A stretch of 64,000 bases of DNA from Dendrocalamus latiflorus (taxonomy: Eukaryota > Streptophyta > Magnoliopsida > Poales > Poaceae): contig CM029626.1 of assembly GCA_017311315.1 (NCBI GenBank), forward strand, positions 9,929,643-9,993,642. Reading direction: 5' to 3'. Both the position numbers and the translations under genes were made by a program. Below the pieces are notes generated by a model. That model was not told where the DNA came from. It ran no database searches and saw only the letters and a program-made list of their open reading frames with translations. Positions 22,219 through 33,660 of this stretch are shown piece by piece. How positions within the stretch are numbered: position 1 is the stretch's first letter; each line of letters opens with the position of its first letter.

Positions 22219-25200
22219 CTAGTGCATTGACAAGACAAGGCGAGCAGCAAATGCCCCATCCATAGAGTGCTTAGTTGGGCTTGCAGAATAGAAACCTTCA
22301 TCTGTGACAAATTCTGCAGGAACATATCCATGTACACTCTGTGGGACAAACTCCTACAGCATATTATAGATTAATGAATATACAACATGATCAGATGTCA
22401 ACAAATATTGTCTAAAAATACAATTGTCACTGAATCATAAAAAATTCAAAACATTTCGTGATGATTCTGTTGAGTGCATATGACTGATTTAAAGGATGCT
22501 AAAAACATAGCCAACTGCCAAGGTTGCAGACATTATACAGACTGTTCAGTTGCAGATAAAAAGTGTGGTACAGCAGGCTTCAATGTGCAAATTTTTTGGA
22601 GAATTAAATATGCATGAAATCTATCATTTTTACACCTGAACTAGTAGGGCTAAAATGTAGTGGGAATGATGGGCAACTTCCAGTTGCTGGATAAGGATTG
22701 AACTTCAGGGAATGGTACAACTACAACAAGTCCAGAAGTGCTGTAATAATAATGCTTAAAAAATTCATGTGCTTAATAGTACCAAACTACCAACAGTGCC
22801 CTGAATTGCAAGGACAGACATTTTGCCAAATTCAAATTGAACATCGAGTTTGTAACTTTTAGCGAAGGATCCATGCTTAATTTTAAGATGAACTCGTACC
22901 GGATGCCTCTGAACAAAAGCAGTAATCCTCTTCTCGTTTTCTTCAGGATCAATGGAACATGTGCTGTAGATTAGTAAACCACCAGGTTTTACCAACCTGC
23001 AAGTAAAACCATTGAAAGTAATCTCAGATGCTGTCTAGAAGAATTTGCTTTCACAAAGTTGCAAACTTGTCATGGAAGGAATCTCACATTGATGCTGAAT
23101 CAAGGAGCTCATCTTGCAAACAGATCAACTCCTCCAAATCTTCAAATTGTCTATTCCAACGCAAGTCTGCCCTCTTGGGAACAGAAAAATGTGAAGGACT
23201 ATTTAGTTCATCATAAAACGCGTAATTCTAGATTCAGATTAGTTCGATACTCTGAGAAGGTGATTCTGGAAGAAAGTGAACTTGATAAAGAAAGGAACCT
23301 TGGAAAGGACACCCAGCCCAGAGCATGGAGCATCCAACAATACCTTGTCATATTTGACAGTGGTTTCCCTCTGCAAATAATTACACATGTGCATAAGCCT
23401 CCTTATCATACATGTGGATAAATCATTAGCTATAATAGTCAATAGCCATATTCCTAACAAATATTTCCATTGGAGGTGCATTATCCTTGGATATAGGGAA
23501 CTTCCCTCTTTCTTTTCCAGCCTTTTTATGGATTAGTAACAATGAACTTTCTTGGAATCTTACAGCATGTAGTCGAAGATCAGCATGGATATCAGTGATC
23601 ATATAATCAAGATTGTGTAACTTTGCTGCCTCCATGAGAATTCTCAAGCGACCTTTGTTTATGTCAAGAGCCCAAATCTTCCCTGTATCAGAGTACGCCA
23701 TCATGTCAAATCTCTAAGCTACTATGTATTTGAGATTTAAAACTCGCTCCACATGAAATGACTTATTGTGTTAGTAAAATGAGTTCTGATAAAAGTAAAC
23801 TATTTTAGATCTGTGAGCTCTATTTGCTTGTTGGTGTTGAATACATGCATTCACAAATGAATGTTTTCAACAGAGATGTAAAGGATGAACAAATTCTTAC
23901 AACCAATTAACAATTAAATAGCCATCAGATGCTACATTTGAATTGCATGGATATACTACATTGGTTAATTTATATCTATGAATAAATTTAGCCTGACAGC
24001 CACTGGCACATGTTGCTAGATCACAACAACCAATGTCTGCCGGTGCTCAAAATCAGGCTATCAGGAATAAGGCGTGAAAAGTGATTCATTTGAGCATTTG
24101 TTCACATCTTTTTATAGGAATCATAACATGCTAACAAAACACATTATAGATGTCATGGCCAGAAAAAAAAATATAAAGACAGTACCACAAGAAGCTTCCT
24201 ACAGTTTTCCTGTTGCAACATCAACAGAAAATTCAATCCCCTCTCTTTATTCCATTTTCTCACCTTGTCCTGACAGCCGTGATGCCATGAACAAAGTCTT
24301 TCCACCAGGTGCAGCACAACAATCAATGACTGTTTCCCCAGGTTGTGGATCGACCACAGACACTACAAGACCTGCAATAGGTTCCTCAAGTCTTATTGAA
24401 AGCTATCAAGAGCTTTCTTGAATGAAAATTACCATTGTTACTCAAGACTTGGAGCCATAAGGACAGAGGTAAATACCCAACTTAATGGAAGTATCGAGCA
24501 TAAGAGTTAAAACTTAGAAGGCTTTCTACAGCCATCGCCGAGTAGTCGTAGTGAACATCATTTCAATGCAGTAATCCCATTATACCAAATAAAGGCATAT
24601 GCTTAGTGGTTAATAAATTACGATCATAACTTGCCTGCACTCTCATCCTGCACAGCACACATGCCTTCTTTCAGTAATCCAGCTTGTAAGACTGTCTATA
24701 CATGGAAGAAAAATAGATATCAAGTTATCAGCCCATATCTCGAGAGGCATTATCAAAAAAAATAAGGAACTAATCGAAAAACAAATGTGCAGATCTACTG
24801 CAATTAGAAAAAAGCAGTAGAGTTTGTTATGGATAAAGAGCAAATTGTGCTTCCTCCTTAGGGAAAACTGTGGACCCACAAAGGCTCCAAAGGTTGCTTC
24901 TTTGGACGTAAATGAACTTGTACGATACACACCAAACTTGTCTAAAATGATGGTGAGATATAGCATTCCACAGTAATAACATCAAAGATTCAAAATAACA
25001 TCTAAAGCTATCATAACTATAGAACTATCCTTTCCTTTCTTGCTAATACACCTGCAGTATTTCAGGTTTATTTCTTTAAGTTCTTTTTTATCAGCTCTCG
25101 GCCACTCACTTCCTTGAAACTGAAATCAAGGTTGAGATCTTATGCGCACATTAACACTTTTAGTAGGCTTTGAAACAGTGTTCTTCTGTAAGTATCCTAA

Positions 25201-28200
25201 ACAGAATGCATTTTTTTTAAAAAAAAGTTACCATGGTCTGACAAACACCAGTTGAGCAGAGACTGCAAAACCAACTATTCAGCTTCCTTACCTGCATGCC
25301 CCCCCGAATGCGGACAAATTCATCCATAATTGACTTTTCATAATGAACCTACACAAAAGAAACTTCAGCCATGAAATTCAATTGCGAATAATCAATGCAG
25401 AGTATGATGTCACGTCAACATTAATATGATATAAGAAAGTCCTATTTAGCTCTATATCATGAATTTATATTCCCCTGCGAACTGAAATGACATAAATAAA
25501 TAAATAAATACCATACGTGAAATAACATAAAGTACATGTCATACTCATTCATGGTTCTTAAGAGAGTATACTCAAACCCATGAATATGATGGAACAAAAG
25601 GTACTAAAGATTAATGGAAGCACCTGCAAACTTTCCAATCGGTCAACAAGATCGGCCCTTGTATAGCCATTCGCTGTGTTCACCCTAAGGCACAAAGCAT
25701 AAAAAGATCAGTCAACCAGGCACAAATGCATAAACAGAGCAGGTAATTTGCACTTTGTGATAGAGCATTTGACTTAAAACCTTAGACTGAAATAAGGATC
25801 ACTGTTATTCCAATTCATCAATCTTAGGGCTTCCTCTTTGCCATGAAATCGAATCCATCTTCTCACCATCCACTGCACAGCAGAAAACATATTACAGTTT
25901 ACAAAGCGTAAGTGCTACCAATCTTCTATATATTATGCTCTTAACAATCGCCAGATAGAGCAAGTACATTGAACTCCCCATACGTACACTACCCCAGTTA
26001 ACAAGGACATTGGTTGATAATAGGAATTAGTTCAAGTGGAATGTTTTCAGCAATGCAGTCAGTATATTGACTGTACGGATGAAAATTTGAACACACTAAA
26101 AACTAAGAAACAAAAGTCAACTAGAGCTTAGAAAGTAAAGCAAACTTACAACAGGATGAGAATAAATTATGGAAAGAGCACGAGCTTGGGCGCGATCATC
26201 ACCTTCTATCTTTGGAAGAGGAAGAGAGTTTGTCTCCTAATTATAAAAGCAAAACATTGATGTTACAGGCTTACAGCATAATCCTACTCATCAGTCTGAT
26301 TAGATCAAGTCTACTGTCCATACCTTCAGTAATAGAAGTTTACGCAGAATTGCATTCACCATGTTCCCAGCACCGGGCCTTAAAGATACTATAGCAAGCC
26401 TTACATTCTAAAATTGGATTTGCAAGAAAGACTATCAGATCCACTTTTAAAATAAAGATAAGCAGATAAATTGTCTGGTAACAAACTTTAGTAGAAGTAA
26501 CTGACAACAATATATTATATGTCATCCTCAAAGAAAGAACACAACAAGTTTGAAAACCACATAGCAAAGATCAGTACACAAAGTGAATCTATTTCTGAGT
26601 AGTAAAACAGGAATATAACCACAATCTCTTTTTCCGGAGTTATGGTATAGCATACTGGCTAGTATCATAATTGGTAAAAAAAATGCAACTTACACAGAAC
26701 AGAAACACAACCATCTACAGCATTTAATACAAATTTCTCTGTTATGGAATGGTAAAAAAAGAAGAAACAGGTACATTATTAGCTCAGTATCACATATTCA
26801 CATTTGTTCTATGGAACTTATATAAAACAAAAAGGAAAACACTTCAATTAAAAGATACCACTTTAAACAATTTGATCAAACAAAGGTATAAACCACACAA
26901 AAGAATAACTTAATTTTGGTACATGTTAAATAATATCAGCATACCTCATCAACGACAGCATAAGCTGGCACATTGAGCTTGAGAATTTCAAAGAAGCCAA
27001 TTCGCAATATCTGAAATCACAAGTGCTAACCTTCAAAGATTTTACAAGTGCGGAGTTAACTTCTATAATGGGTATTCAACGAATAATGTATGCTATAAGA
27101 AATATAGGAGAAACCTGCAGCAACAGCGGTTCCATCTCCCTGAACACCTTCTCCTCACTACAGAGTGACATGATAAGATAATCAAGGTAGCGTTTCCAAC
27201 GTACAGTTCCAGCTACTATGATGGTAACCTAACAATCCAAGCACAAGAGAGTCAAAAGCTTTGAACTCCTACAGTATACAAGTCTTCATAGGCCACCTCC
27301 AATGTGCTACTTTTGCCGGTACCAGGAGGCTTGGTACCAGTACCAGCACATTGGACAGCATGGTATTAAGGAAAAGATTCCCGGTACCAGTACCAAGCCC
27401 AATAAACTAATAATGGCCCCACATGTAAGTGTTATAGGGAGGTATAGGGTGAGTAGGGTGAGAGAAGAAGATGTGAATTGTGATGTTTTATTTAGTAATG
27501 GGTCCCATGTAAAAGAGAGAAGAAGGTGCTAAACGCTGGAGAGCAAAAAAAACAAACTTAGCACCCATGTGATGTGGCATTCCTTAGCGCTGGTACAGGC
27601 ACCCCACACTGTGGATGCCCTTAGGTGTGTTACATTGTTACCAAGCCATTGACACAATATGTTCATCATGACACCCTATATTCATCATGACACCCTATAT
27701 CACACGCAAGTAGTTGTAAGAGAAGATGCCATGATAAAATTGACAACTAGTTAGCTATATGCTCATCAAATACTGAAAGGACATAAGGTCATTCTGCCTC
27801 TGCAACAAACATCTTTTTTTCCTCACATCACTATATTCCCATTTCCCAGCAATAACCCAACAAAGCGTAAGTGTTCTTGAACAAATTGAACTTGGTAGAC
27901 AGAACCACCAATTCAACAAGTGCAATATGTAACTTTTACCAATCTTATATCCCTGTCCTCCAAATGCTGTGCCCTGAACCCTAGCGTCCTTTCTACATAG
28001 TCCATCTCATTCTCTCCAGAACTGTTTCCTTTCTCATTCAAAAGGTCCACAAATGCCTTTCCCTTCTCAGCTCTTAGCAACCTCACCGCTGCAACTGCTC
28101 CAACAAGGCAACGACACAAACATTACAAATGATTAAACAAAATCCCCAGAAATCAGATCATCACTACATAAATTTTACAAAGTAAACTAAATAAGAATAG

Positions 28201-29905
28201 AAATATAAAGAATCACAACATTCATTTTACCTGCTCTGTGATGAGAAACCTCCAAATTAATAATCGGAACCTTTCTCCCTAAGAAAACATAGAAATTCAG
28301 TTAAACAAGTGAGCAAATAAGCTATAGTTATTCAAGCAGCACTCTTTACCTGCTCTTTTAGTAGAGACCTCGGGTCTAAGCTTTGGAACTCCAGTAATCC
28401 CTAAACAGCATAGGAGATTTGGATTGGTTAATTAGATACAGATAGAGATGTGGTGATCATTTGGGCTTATTTTTTGTGGCTTATGGCTGAAAAACACTGT
28501 AGCTGACAGAGGCTTATTTAGCATAATTAAATTTTAAAAAATTAAAAAAAATAAAAAAAATATGTTAGCCCATTACGTATAATACAAACAAATACGGGAA
28601 AAAAAGAACCGGCAAAAAAACTCAACAAAAAGCCAAAAGTTCAGAAAAAGACGAAATTTATGAATAGTGAAAAATAAGCCGGAAGCTAAAAGCTGAAGCC
28701 AAAACAATCACAGCTAAGTGAGATAATCTCTTTTTTGAGCACATGTATTTTCCCTGTTTCTCAACCAGTAGATATATGCATCAAAACATGTCACCAGACA
28801 CTAAGAAACAAAAAACAACAGCCATTCCAGGCTGCTGTCAATAACTTCAAGTTGATGAGAGCACTAGTGCTACAGAAATTTAATAAAGTAAGTTTAGTAC
28901 AGGATAATTAGCAAGGTCTTTGCTCCAGCAGTCCTAAAGAGACAAGTTCCTCACTCTAGCAACACCAACTTATTGGATTGGCAGTGAGACAAAATCTAAA
29001 ATATCACTTTCAAATGCATGTGGCAATATTATGAAGGATTATGATCATGAAAGTAGTAAAGTACATCGCCGTTACCAGAACAAAAAATCTAAAGGCAATC
29101 AAACTCTACATAAAAGGCAGAAAGCTCCATCATAGTTACTCCAAAAGGCATATGCATGACTATTGTACAACACATTCAAATACCCTTGACCAAAATTTTG
29201 TAAACTGACAGAAATTTTCCAGGTGCAACACTCACTGACTGAAGAAAATGTGTCAACCCAGAATTTGTATTTAGGTGAGGCCCTCCGTATATTACTGGTT
29301 TGCTTCACGAATATAAGGAGTTTGAATATCAAGTATCAAGTAACCAGTGTCACGGATCAATTACAGATGGAAAACACCACCCAAGTGGTTAATCATCCAA
29401 CAAAACTTGCTATTATCTACAGAAGCGCGGTGTTTTTTTGGGGGGGGGGGGGGGGGGTGATTCTTAATACCTAGTAGCATTTTTTACCTGCTCGACGAGG
29501 TGAAGCCTCCGGATTATTACGCTTCCAAACCCTACCCCTCCCTTCAAAAAGGATAAAATTCACAGGGATTCATCAGATAAACAAGCTGCGGAGCAATAAT
29601 TAACCAATCAAACAGCACCATTAATATGCGGCAATTTCGAATTCCCCCTTTACCTGCTCTGCTAGGAGACGCTTCCAGATTAAGTCTCGAAACCCTACTC
29701 CTCCCTTCGAAAACAAACAACGGAATCCCCCGTTAGTTAAGCTACAAAGGCGAACGTGGCTAACCAAGCAACATACAATTCCGCGGAAATGCAAAGTACC
29801 GGAGGCACCGGAGCTCCTGCGGGCGGCGCTGGAATCCGCGGAGAGGAAAAGAGGCGCGTCAATGCGCGTGCGGAACTGCGAGAGGGCGAGCACTTTTCCC
29901 TCCAT
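22219..29905 (-). CDS. RsmB-like 16S rRNA (cytosine-C5) methyltransferase, NusB + NOL1/NOP2/Sun, probably plastid
   Basis: Twenty exons on the minus strand: 29905-29800, 29704-29654, 29541-29488, 28400-28350, 28278-28231, 28094-27940, 27228-27115, 27010-26945, 26407-26324, 26236-26150, 25872-25781, 25684-25624, 25348-25292, 24695-24635, 24371-24264, 23682-23564, 23370-23299, 23173-23088, 22996-22900, 22353-22219. They sum to 1704 nt (567 codons plus stop), in frame throughout. Domains: serine-rich N-terminus (probable chloroplast transit peptide), four mini-exon cassettes (residues 36-103), NusB-type RNA-binding domain (~104-240), then the SAM-dependent methyltransferase with IDCCAAPGGKT (motif I), DAPCSGLG (motif IV cysteine) and YSTCSIDPEENE (motif VI catalytic cysteine). 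The end is MDGAFAARLV. It matches the plant NusB/NOL1-Sun family (Arabidopsis At3g13180 type), which methylates a 16S rRNA cytosine. A start at 30040 would add 45 residues. One intron uses a GC donor. Confidence 0.92.
24372..24634 (-). other. GC-AG intron in the RsmB-like gene
   Basis: The exon ending GAGAGTGCAG at 24635 is followed by GCAAGT, the consensus for the rare GC donor class. The acceptor is TTGCAG before 24371. The reading frame fits only with this donor. Confidence 0.8.
27290..27622. mobile_element. MITE-like element in an RsmB intron
   Basis: The ends GGCCACCTCCAATGTG (27292) and, on the minus strand, GGGCATCCACAGTGTGGGG (from 27620) are similar, as in the common grass MITEs that start GGGCATCTCCAATG. 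Inside are inverted GGTACCAGTACC words. Non-coding. Exact edges and target duplication are uncertain. Confidence 0.5.
28455..28712. mobile_element. MITE-like (hAT-type?) element in an RsmB intron
   Basis: The ends TTTGGGCTTATTTTTTGTGG and, on the minus strand, TTTTGGCTTCAGCTTTTAGC resemble each other. The middle is very A-rich. A relative is at 54303-54545. It sits between the second and third mini-exon cassettes. Confidence 0.45.
29440..29457. repeat. Run of 18 G
   Basis: Homopolymer within an RsmB intron, 31 bp from the second mini-exon on the plus-strand map. Length may be a sequencing or assembly estimate. Confidence 0.8.
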
Positions 29906-30041
29906 TTCCTCGGGTTTTTTGGAGTTGGCGTCTCGGCACGACCGAAAGAGTGGCGAGAGGAGATGAGGCGACGAGGAAGACGAAGACGATACTAGGAAGG
30001 TGGAATTGGGCAGGCTTGTCTTCGCGTAGGCCCATGCCATG

Positions 30042-30324
30042 GAGAAATTTCGATATTTGACGCTGAATACGTGCGTCTCTCAAGTTTTAACTCTCAATTC
30101 GTATGTTTTTGGAAATTTAACTCTATTACTGCGAATTCTTTTGATTCAAGGGATTCTCCTTATTTTCTCTCCTTTTCTATTTTGACACTTGTCACTGCGA
30201 AAATGAAGAGAATCCCTTGAATCAAAAGAATTCGCAGTGATAGGGTTAAATTTCCAAAGACGTGCGAATTAGGGGTTAAAAGTTGAGAGGCGCACGTATT
30301 CGGTGTCAAATATCGAAATTTCTC
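30042..30324. mobile_element. Fold-back MITE, 283 bp, at the 5-prime edge of the RsmB-like gene
   Basis: Arms of about 120 bp: the left starts GAGAAATTTCGATATTTGAC and the right, on the minus strand, starts with the same 20 bases. Both arms continue to GATTCAAGGGATTCTC. Only about 45 bp separate them. Flanks CATGCCATG and ATGCCCATG are similar, suggesting an imperfect 9-bp duplication as in MULE-type MITEs. The element begins 2 bp from the upstream ATG of the methyltransferase frame (30040), so it must lie in its 5-prime UTR or core promoter. Confidence 0.85.
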
Positions 30325-30930
30325 ATGCCCATGTCCTTGTGTCATTTTAGTTCTATCATTCTACGGGCCGGCAGTAAAAAAAAATCAGGAAGCGATTAGC
30401 GTCTACAATGAAAGCATTTGCATGGTACGCTTTCTTTCATCATTAGATCTCACCTAGATTAATTCTAGATCAGTTGATTTGCCACAACAAAAAATTGTGA
30501 GGGTCTTATCTTTGATGATGAACTCTGGCCACCGTGGGCTTGCTGGAGTTCTAGCTTTCCAGAGGAGACCACAACAGACGGTGTCCCTCGAGCATGAGTG
30601 GCGGCGAACTTAGACCAACGGTTGGCGTTGGAGCTCAGGATACTGGTGGTGGTCATGGCTTATGACACCTAGAGGAGACACAGAGAGGGAGAAAAACTCA
30701 TCTCTTGTGGCGATCTTCGGCTGCTGTTAGCTCATTGAACCTCCAACTTGCTGGAGGAGGTAGGAAAGAGGGGAAGAGGAACCAAATAGTAGTATATCAA
30801 AACAACTAAACACCAATATGTAACACCTAAAAACTCTATCGCCCCCAGCCTACGGAACACATGGGACAACAGGCTCGCACACTCCTATGCAACAGCTTCA
30901 GCCAGCGATGGTAGGCTTAGATCTAGGGTG
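30325..30930. other. No gene recognised
   Basis: Mixed sequence upstream of the methyltransferase gene; short frames only. It ends at the target duplication GACGA of the LTR element. Confidence 0.45.
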
Positions 30931-30935
30931 GACGA

Positions 30936-33270
30936 TGTAACACCCCGCCCATCCTCTGGGCCTAGAGTGCTACCAACATTGCATATTAATACCACTTTTA
31001 GGCATCTGCTAAACAATTGAAACAAACTCTACCTTGATCAAGAAGCAACAATCACTTGCACCATACCATTATTAAGCAACTATGCTAGCTTACTGGTGAA
31101 ATTAAACATACTACCAAGAACTAGATATGTGAAGTGCTGCAAGAACGTGAAGTTATTCATGTGCTACACTCGCCCGCGCAAGACATCCTCAACAGTTACC
31201 TAAAAAAACAACAAAGCAAGGGTGAGTCCAAAGACTCAGCAAGTACATAATAGAACAATAGACATTACCAACATAAGCAAGCATATAACCATAATGCACA
31301 TATATCATCATGTTCATAACATCATCCTCATGGCCAAGCAATGCAATGCCATCAATGCCATGCCTCATTACTCTACATGCTCATATGCTCTTCACTTTGC
31401 AAGTACCGGTACTGCCGAGTGAACACCCGTCGATGTTCACCCATCATGGGCCCGCCCTCATAGGCACGGGACCCCTCCACTCCCGTGGAGGCCTACCGAA
31501 GTAGGTCTTACTCAAGAGCACTCCGGATTAGTCCACTAGCTTTACTCATAACTAGGGACTTTCTCACCGCCCTCACTCTTGAGTGCTCCTCATGCAAATG
31601 CACATGTCCATGATCATATTCACGCTCATCACTAGCATTACTAGTAGACAAGCATCTTTGCCTACCTCGCTCCATCATCATTGCCATCATTTACCATGCA
31701 ACCTTATGTCAGGTAAATATCACATTTTCCCATAGATATCATGTAATCAACACATTTCTACATAAATATCAACATACCAGATAAACATCGCATATTCATA
31801 AATCTTGGTCTACCGCTCTACCATGTACTTGCCTGGTTAGCCTCGGGATGACGCGGGGACGGCTCCGATCTGGGACCTCCACCTGCGCACACGTCAACCC
31901 GACTTAACGGCAGATCAAAAATCAAGAGCTCAAACGGAGAACAACGTCCCTAAGCTCGTATCCCGACCTCGGGCGAAATCGCATGGGTTTTGAGAGACCT
32001 GTCGCGCAGGTGCCGAACCCTTTTTTTTCTCCTCTTTTCTTTTCTCCTTCTTCTTTTTTTTTCCTTTCTTTTTTTTCCTACTTTTCCTCACCTACCCGGC
32101 CGGCCTCATCCTCCCCTTTTTTTCTTTTCTTGGCCGAATGGCCCCTCACTTTCCCCTGGCTCTCCCTCTCCTCCCCATCCACTCCGGCCGAACGGCCTGC
32201 TCCTCCTCCTCCCCTTCTTCTCCGCCCGGGGTGGCACGGCCGGCCAGGCGCGGCGGCGCTGGCGGCTCCCCCCGTCCCTTCTTCTCTTCCCCTCCCCACT
32301 CACTCTCTCTCCCGCCTGGGGTGGCGCGGCGGCGCGCGGGATGGCGCGGGAGGCGTGCCGGCCCTGCGGCCCGCCGGCCCCGGCCCCCCTCTCTCCGTCG
32401 GCCTTCCCCCTCCTACCTTCTCCTCCTTCCCCCTCCAGCACGGCGCTCCTCCGGCGGCTTGGTGGCGCACGCGGCGGCTCGGCTCGCCGGCCCTCAGGCT
32501 CGCCGCCGGCCGCCCCCTTACCCGCCTCTCCTGCGCGCATGGTGGTGGAACGCCCGCTGCCCGGTCGGCACGGCCAATGGCCGCCGGCCGCCTCCACCGT
32601 CGCTCCCCTACAGCGCCACTACTGCTACTCATCGTACTTTACCTTTCACAGGCTTTGGGGGTGTGCTCGGTCTTGGCAGTGAGAAAGAATGGTCTTCGGT
32701 TGGCTTTGTTCTTACTTTGCGGAGAAAATGAGATGGGAGAAAATGGGCTTGGCTCCTGGCTTGCCGTGAGAGAAATGGAATGGCTTGCTTCCCTCTCCCT
32801 CTGCCTTCTCTATTTCTCTCGGCTGGGGAAGTGAAATGAGGTTGCTCAGCTTTTGTGGCTGTGACAGAAAAGTGGCTGTGTGTTGTCTTGTCCATTTAAG
32901 GGGCATGGCTGACACTCTCATTGTGAAATGGCGCTTTTGCCCTTCCCCTTTTTGCCTTGGCTGGCCATGGTCCTAAGGGCTTTTTGGTCCAAGAGATTTT
33001 GGGGTTTCTACTGCAGCAGTAAGTCTATAAAAAGGTAAGATGAAATTTGCCGGATGATGAATACCCACGTCGCGAGACGGTGCCGACTGTCCCTGGGCAG
33101 TCCGGGAACCTCTGAGAGCGCTACCCGGCTCTCTAGACGGTGCCGACTACCCTGGGGCGGTCTGGAAACCCCTGCGAGCGATAAACATTCGGCACGTTAA
33201 AAGTCGATGGGTCTGACGGCAAAACCCTCAATCGCTACCATTTTCCCTTATGCATAATTGGGGTATTACA
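30936..33270 (-). repeat. 3-prime LTR of the 8.9-kb element
   Basis: 2335 bp, TGTAACACC...GGTATTACA on plus. Differs from the right LTR mainly in the length of T runs near 32030-32090. Its GC-rich part (32100-32620) has long frames on both strands that are not genes. A 60-bp tandem duplication (AGACGGTGCCGACT at 33075 and 33135) lies near the end. Confidence 0.95.
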
Positions 33271-33285
33271 TTCCTCCCCCCTTAA
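33271..33285 (-). other. Polypurine tract
   Basis: Minus strand GTTAAGGGGGGAGGAA directly precedes the TGTAATACC start of the 3-prime LTR. It is the expected second-strand primer. Confidence 0.85.
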
Positions 33286-33363
33286 CAGAATTCGACCCCG
33301 AATTCTGGCGTTCCACAATATGCACGAATGAACAGAATATAACAAACTGCATATAACATAACA

Positions 33364-33660
33364 TTAACTCGTACCCATGGAGAACAAGTCCGAGTACTTC
33401 TCGCGCGTGCGAGACTCCAACTCCCATGTCGCTTCACGCTCAGTCTTATGTGCCCAAAGCACTTTAACATACTGCAACGTTTTATGCCTCAACACCTTCT
33501 CCGATTCCTCCAGAATACAAACTGGACGGGACTCGAAGGTGAGGTCTCTCTTTATGGACACTGGTTCTAACACAATCTCATGCTCTGAATTTTACAAGTA
33601 CTTCCTCAACCTCGACACATAAAACACATTGTGCACTCCGTGCACAGACTTAATTCTAAT
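33364..33660 (-). pseudogene. Remnant of gypsy integrase C-terminus (chromodomain-like end)
   Basis: Minus-strand frames read VHGVHNVFYVSRLRKYL, a stop, then RPVCILEESEKVLRHKTLQY and VKVLWAHKTEREATWELESR ending KYSDLF. This is the typical end of Ty3/gypsy polyproteins (VFHVSxLRKY ... VKVLWxxHxxxEATWExExxMRxxYPxLF). The expected polyprotein upstream is not recoverable. Confidence 0.85.

Larger units (their letters stand above)
28231..29704 (-). other. Array of four homologous mini-exons in the RsmB-like gene
   Basis: Exons at 29704-29654 (51 nt), 29541-29488 (54), 28400-28350 (51) and 28278-28231 (48) all start GGA after an acceptor AG and end GAGCAG before GTAAA. All are multiples of three and phase 1-1. 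They encode RLNLEASPSRA, RNNPEASPRRA, KLRPEVSTKRA and IINLEVSHHRA. The last one is the copy closest to what the family normally has just before the NusB domain. So any one could be used alone, all in series, or any skipped, without a frame change. Confidence 0.8.

Noticed and set aside
31983..32834. Long open frames (up to 283 codons) on both strands, repeated at 38562-39417
   Set aside because: They lie in the GC-rich part of the two LTRs. All frames are open because of composition, the translations are proline/serine/arginine-rich, and poly-T length differences shift the plus-strand frames between copies.
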